Shown here in pieces: positions 11,671-12,595 of a DNA stretch of 12,595 bases. The notes below the pieces were generated by a model, which did no database searches, was not told the origin of the DNA, and was given only the letters and a program-made list of their open reading frames with translations. This stretch comes from Patescibacteria group bacterium. Lineage in GTDB: Bacteria > Patescibacteriota > Minisyncoccia > Phycocordibacterales > PALSA-1337. Each line of letters opens with the position of its first letter. Position 1 is the first letter of the stretch. The stretch is from positions 1 to 12,595 of the forward strand of contig JAMDBV010000052.1 in the NCBI GenBank assembly GCA_023487965.1. Reading direction: 5' to 3'. The position numbers and the translations under genes are program-made.

Positions 11671-12143
11671 AAAAGACAAAAACAGACGGCAAGAATAAGT
11701 CACGAACGAAGACAGTTGTTATATGTTCCAGTGCATCATTCTATAGAGAGGTCATAGATGTGAGTAAGGCGCTAAAGCGTCTCGGCTTCAAAGTGTTGAT
11801 CCCTCTCACCGCTGGGAAAATGGAAAGAAGTGGCGATTTTCGTGTGGAGACATACAAAACATGGTTCAAGGATTCAAAGAACTATTCTCGCAAAACATTT
11901 CTGACAAAACACCATTTCAATAAGGTGTCAAAAGGGGATGTTGTCCTAGTTCTCAACTATGAAAAGAATGGTAGGCCTGGCTATATAGGTGGCGCAGTTC
12001 TCGCAGAAATGGCAATCGGACTATTCCTGGGCAAGAAAATATACATACTAAATCCTATAGATGAGGAAGTGTCCTACAAAGAGGAAATACTCTGTATGTT
12101 GCCAGTGATTTTGAATGGCGATCTGACAAAGATAAAGAAATAA
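11667..12143 (+). CDS. nucleoside-2-deoxyribosyltransferase-like protein
   Basis: A 158-residue cytoplasmic protein with a Rossmann-like fold. After a basic leader (1-14) comes TKTVVICSSASFY (strand and nucleotide-contact turn, 15-26), then the helix VSKALKRLG and FKVLIPL. The second half has KGDVVLVLNYEKNG (89-102), GYIGGAVLAEMAIGLF with Glu114, and KKIYIL (123-128), ending LNGDLTKI. The pattern SDxxLVxN...GG...E(M/L)...GKKIY is that of the nucleoside 2-deoxyribosyltransferase / DUF4406-type superfamily; the true substrate is uncertain. The ATG overlaps the stop codon of the upstream paralogue (ATGA) and has no Shine-Dalgarno site, so translation is probably coupled. Sugar exchange or base removal on nucleotides would suit the divergent Nudix gene. 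Confidence 0.72.
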   Translation: MKKTKTDGKNKSRTKTVVICSSASFYREVIDVSKALKRLGFKVLIPLTAGKMERSGDFRVETYKTWFKDSKNYSRKTFLTKHHFNKVSKGDVVLVLNYEKNGRPGYIGGAVLAEMAIGLFLGKKIYILNPIDEEVSYKEEILCMLPVILNGDLTKIKK

Positions 12144-12256
12144 AATATTTTTGTTACGCAGCAATATTTAATATTTTATTGCAATACTGGATAGCGCTCT
12201 GTAGGGCCGAATATTTTGTCTAACATGATAATATTACAAAATCATGCAAAAAATAC
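12144..12256. other. AT-rich intergenic stretch
   Basis: No gene is seen. A weak hairpin GCAATA (12161-12166) / TATTGC (12177-12182) with a T-run before it, not after it, may mark the mRNA end of the preceding gene. Low complexity in A and T makes chance pairing likely. Confidence 0.35.
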
Positions 12257-12285
12257 TTGACAAAAATGCGGGTATGATCTAATTT
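12257..12285 (+). promoter_or_regulatory. promoter of the candidate structured RNA
   Basis: A consensus TTGACA (12257-12262) with a weak -10 TAATTT (12280-12285) at 17 bases. TATGAT (12273-12278) is a better hexamer but only ten bases away. A start near 12292 would precede the first hairpin by about 20 bases. Confidence 0.45.
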
Positions 12286-12311
12286 CCTTAGAACTTTGAT
12301 AAAGAACTTAT

Positions 12312-12595
12312 GCGCGTTCCATAGTGTTTTTGACACCTTTCGTTGTCGAAATCACCACGGAGCGCGCAAAAGGAAAAAGGTTGCTTTCCTCAGCGTAATC
12401 TCTACGGGTAAGGCTCGTGTTCTGGCTCTCCATGCCGGAGCAAAGGAGACGTGTGGTGGTAGTTAGAAGTAATTGCCACCAGTGATTCGCGACAGCACTT
12501 GCTGTCGTTGGATCTCCCACGTTCCATCCGGGGATGCGCACGTTGTGAAACCAAGGAAAATATCCCCTTGAATAGCAACCTTTTTCCTTTTGCGC
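12312..12595 (+). ncRNA. candidate structured RNA of unknown class (may continue past the window edge)
   Basis: There is no convincing coding frame, but dense pairing. Hairpin 1: GCGCGTTCC (12312-12320) pairs with GGAGCGCGC (12359-12367), then a 3-base internal loop and a 12-position helix 12324-12335/12344-12355. Next, a 22-bp perfect helix (12364-12385 with 12574-12595) closes a multibranched domain. The domain contains GGTGGTAGTT/AATTGCCACC (12455-12480), CGACAGC-ACTT-GCTGTCG (12490-12507), GGGGAT/ATCCCC (12530-12567) and a helix of GGAgACGTG (12445-12453) with CACGTTCC (12518-12525). The last T-rich arm could serve as terminator. I looked for RNase P, tmRNA, SRP RNA, 5S and group I/II intron signatures and found none. 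The alternative is a non-autonomous inverted-repeat element (MITE). Strand is inferred from the TTGACA upstream. Confidence 0.5.
12364..12595. repeat. perfect 22-bp inverted repeat at the right edge
   Basis: Bases 12364-12385 (opening GCGCAAAAGGAAAAAGG) are the exact reverse complement of 12574-12595 (ending CCTTTTTCCTTTTGCGC), 188 bases apart. The window ends with the right arm, so the repeat may be longer. Confidence 0.92.

Noticed and set aside
12308-12541. A 77-codon open frame on the minus strand at the right edge
   Set aside because: It lies across the hairpin and multibranched stems of the candidate RNA. Its composition (runs of Thr, two Trp in a row) does not resemble the neighbouring proteins, and it lacks a promoter or ribosome site.
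12312-12595. RNase P RNA, tmRNA or SRP RNA identity for the structured region
   Set aside because: The invariant RNase P stretches (GAGGAAAGUCC, ACAGAA), the tmRNA T-arm and acceptor ends, and the SRP GGAAG-type tip are all missing. A short GGAGCAAAGG resemblance to RNase P is not enough.
1-12595. CRISPR arrays, insertion sequences with transposase, rRNA
   Set aside because: No regularly spaced direct repeats, no transposase or integrase frame and no rRNA core sequence were seen on either strand.

Overview
The window looks like a piece of a small, gene-dense bacterial genome, most probably a Candidate Phyla Radiation (Patescibacteria) lineage. This assignment is inference. It rests on short intergenic gaps, several small proteins without recognisable relatives, tRNA genes that do not encode CCA, a surface protein with PKD-like repeats and a C-terminal membrane anchor, and the near absence of Shine-Dalgarno sequences before the first genes of transcription units. 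No rRNA or other decisive marker is present.

Layout. The left edge holds the C-terminal part of a D-alanine--D-alanine ligase, convergent with a four-helix membrane protein. Next come a membrane-anchored PsbP-like protein, tRNA-Glu(UUC) on the minus strand, tRNA-Ser(CGA) on the plus strand, and a membrane-anchored staphylococcal-nuclease-like nuclease. A 44-residue acidic small protein follows, with its own promoter and an intrinsic terminator. A thioredoxin-reductase-like flavoprotein and dnaE (replicative DNA polymerase III alpha) occupy 2950-7323 on the minus strand. Divergent from dnaE are a NYN-domain nuclease overlapping rnhB (RNase HII), then the PKD surface protein. The right third holds an unrecognised two-gene cassette (142 and 56 residues), a Nudix hydrolase divergent from two tandem nucleoside-2-deoxyribosyltransferase-like genes, and a candidate structured RNA closed by a perfect 22-bp inverted repeat that runs into the window edge.

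How the parts fit. Several genes handle nucleic acids or nucleotides: polymerase, RNase HII, NYN nuclease, secreted nuclease, Nudix and deoxyribosyltransferase-like proteins. The most striking regularity is transcriptional. For at least nine genes a -10 hexamer, often in the extended form TGn-TANNNT, lies only 6-10 bases before the start codon, so the mRNA would be leaderless or nearly so. The one strong Shine-Dalgarno site (GGGAGG) serves an internal cistron. The second notable signal is a perfect 30-bp inverted repeat, plus a third related copy, inside an in-frame insertion of dnaE.
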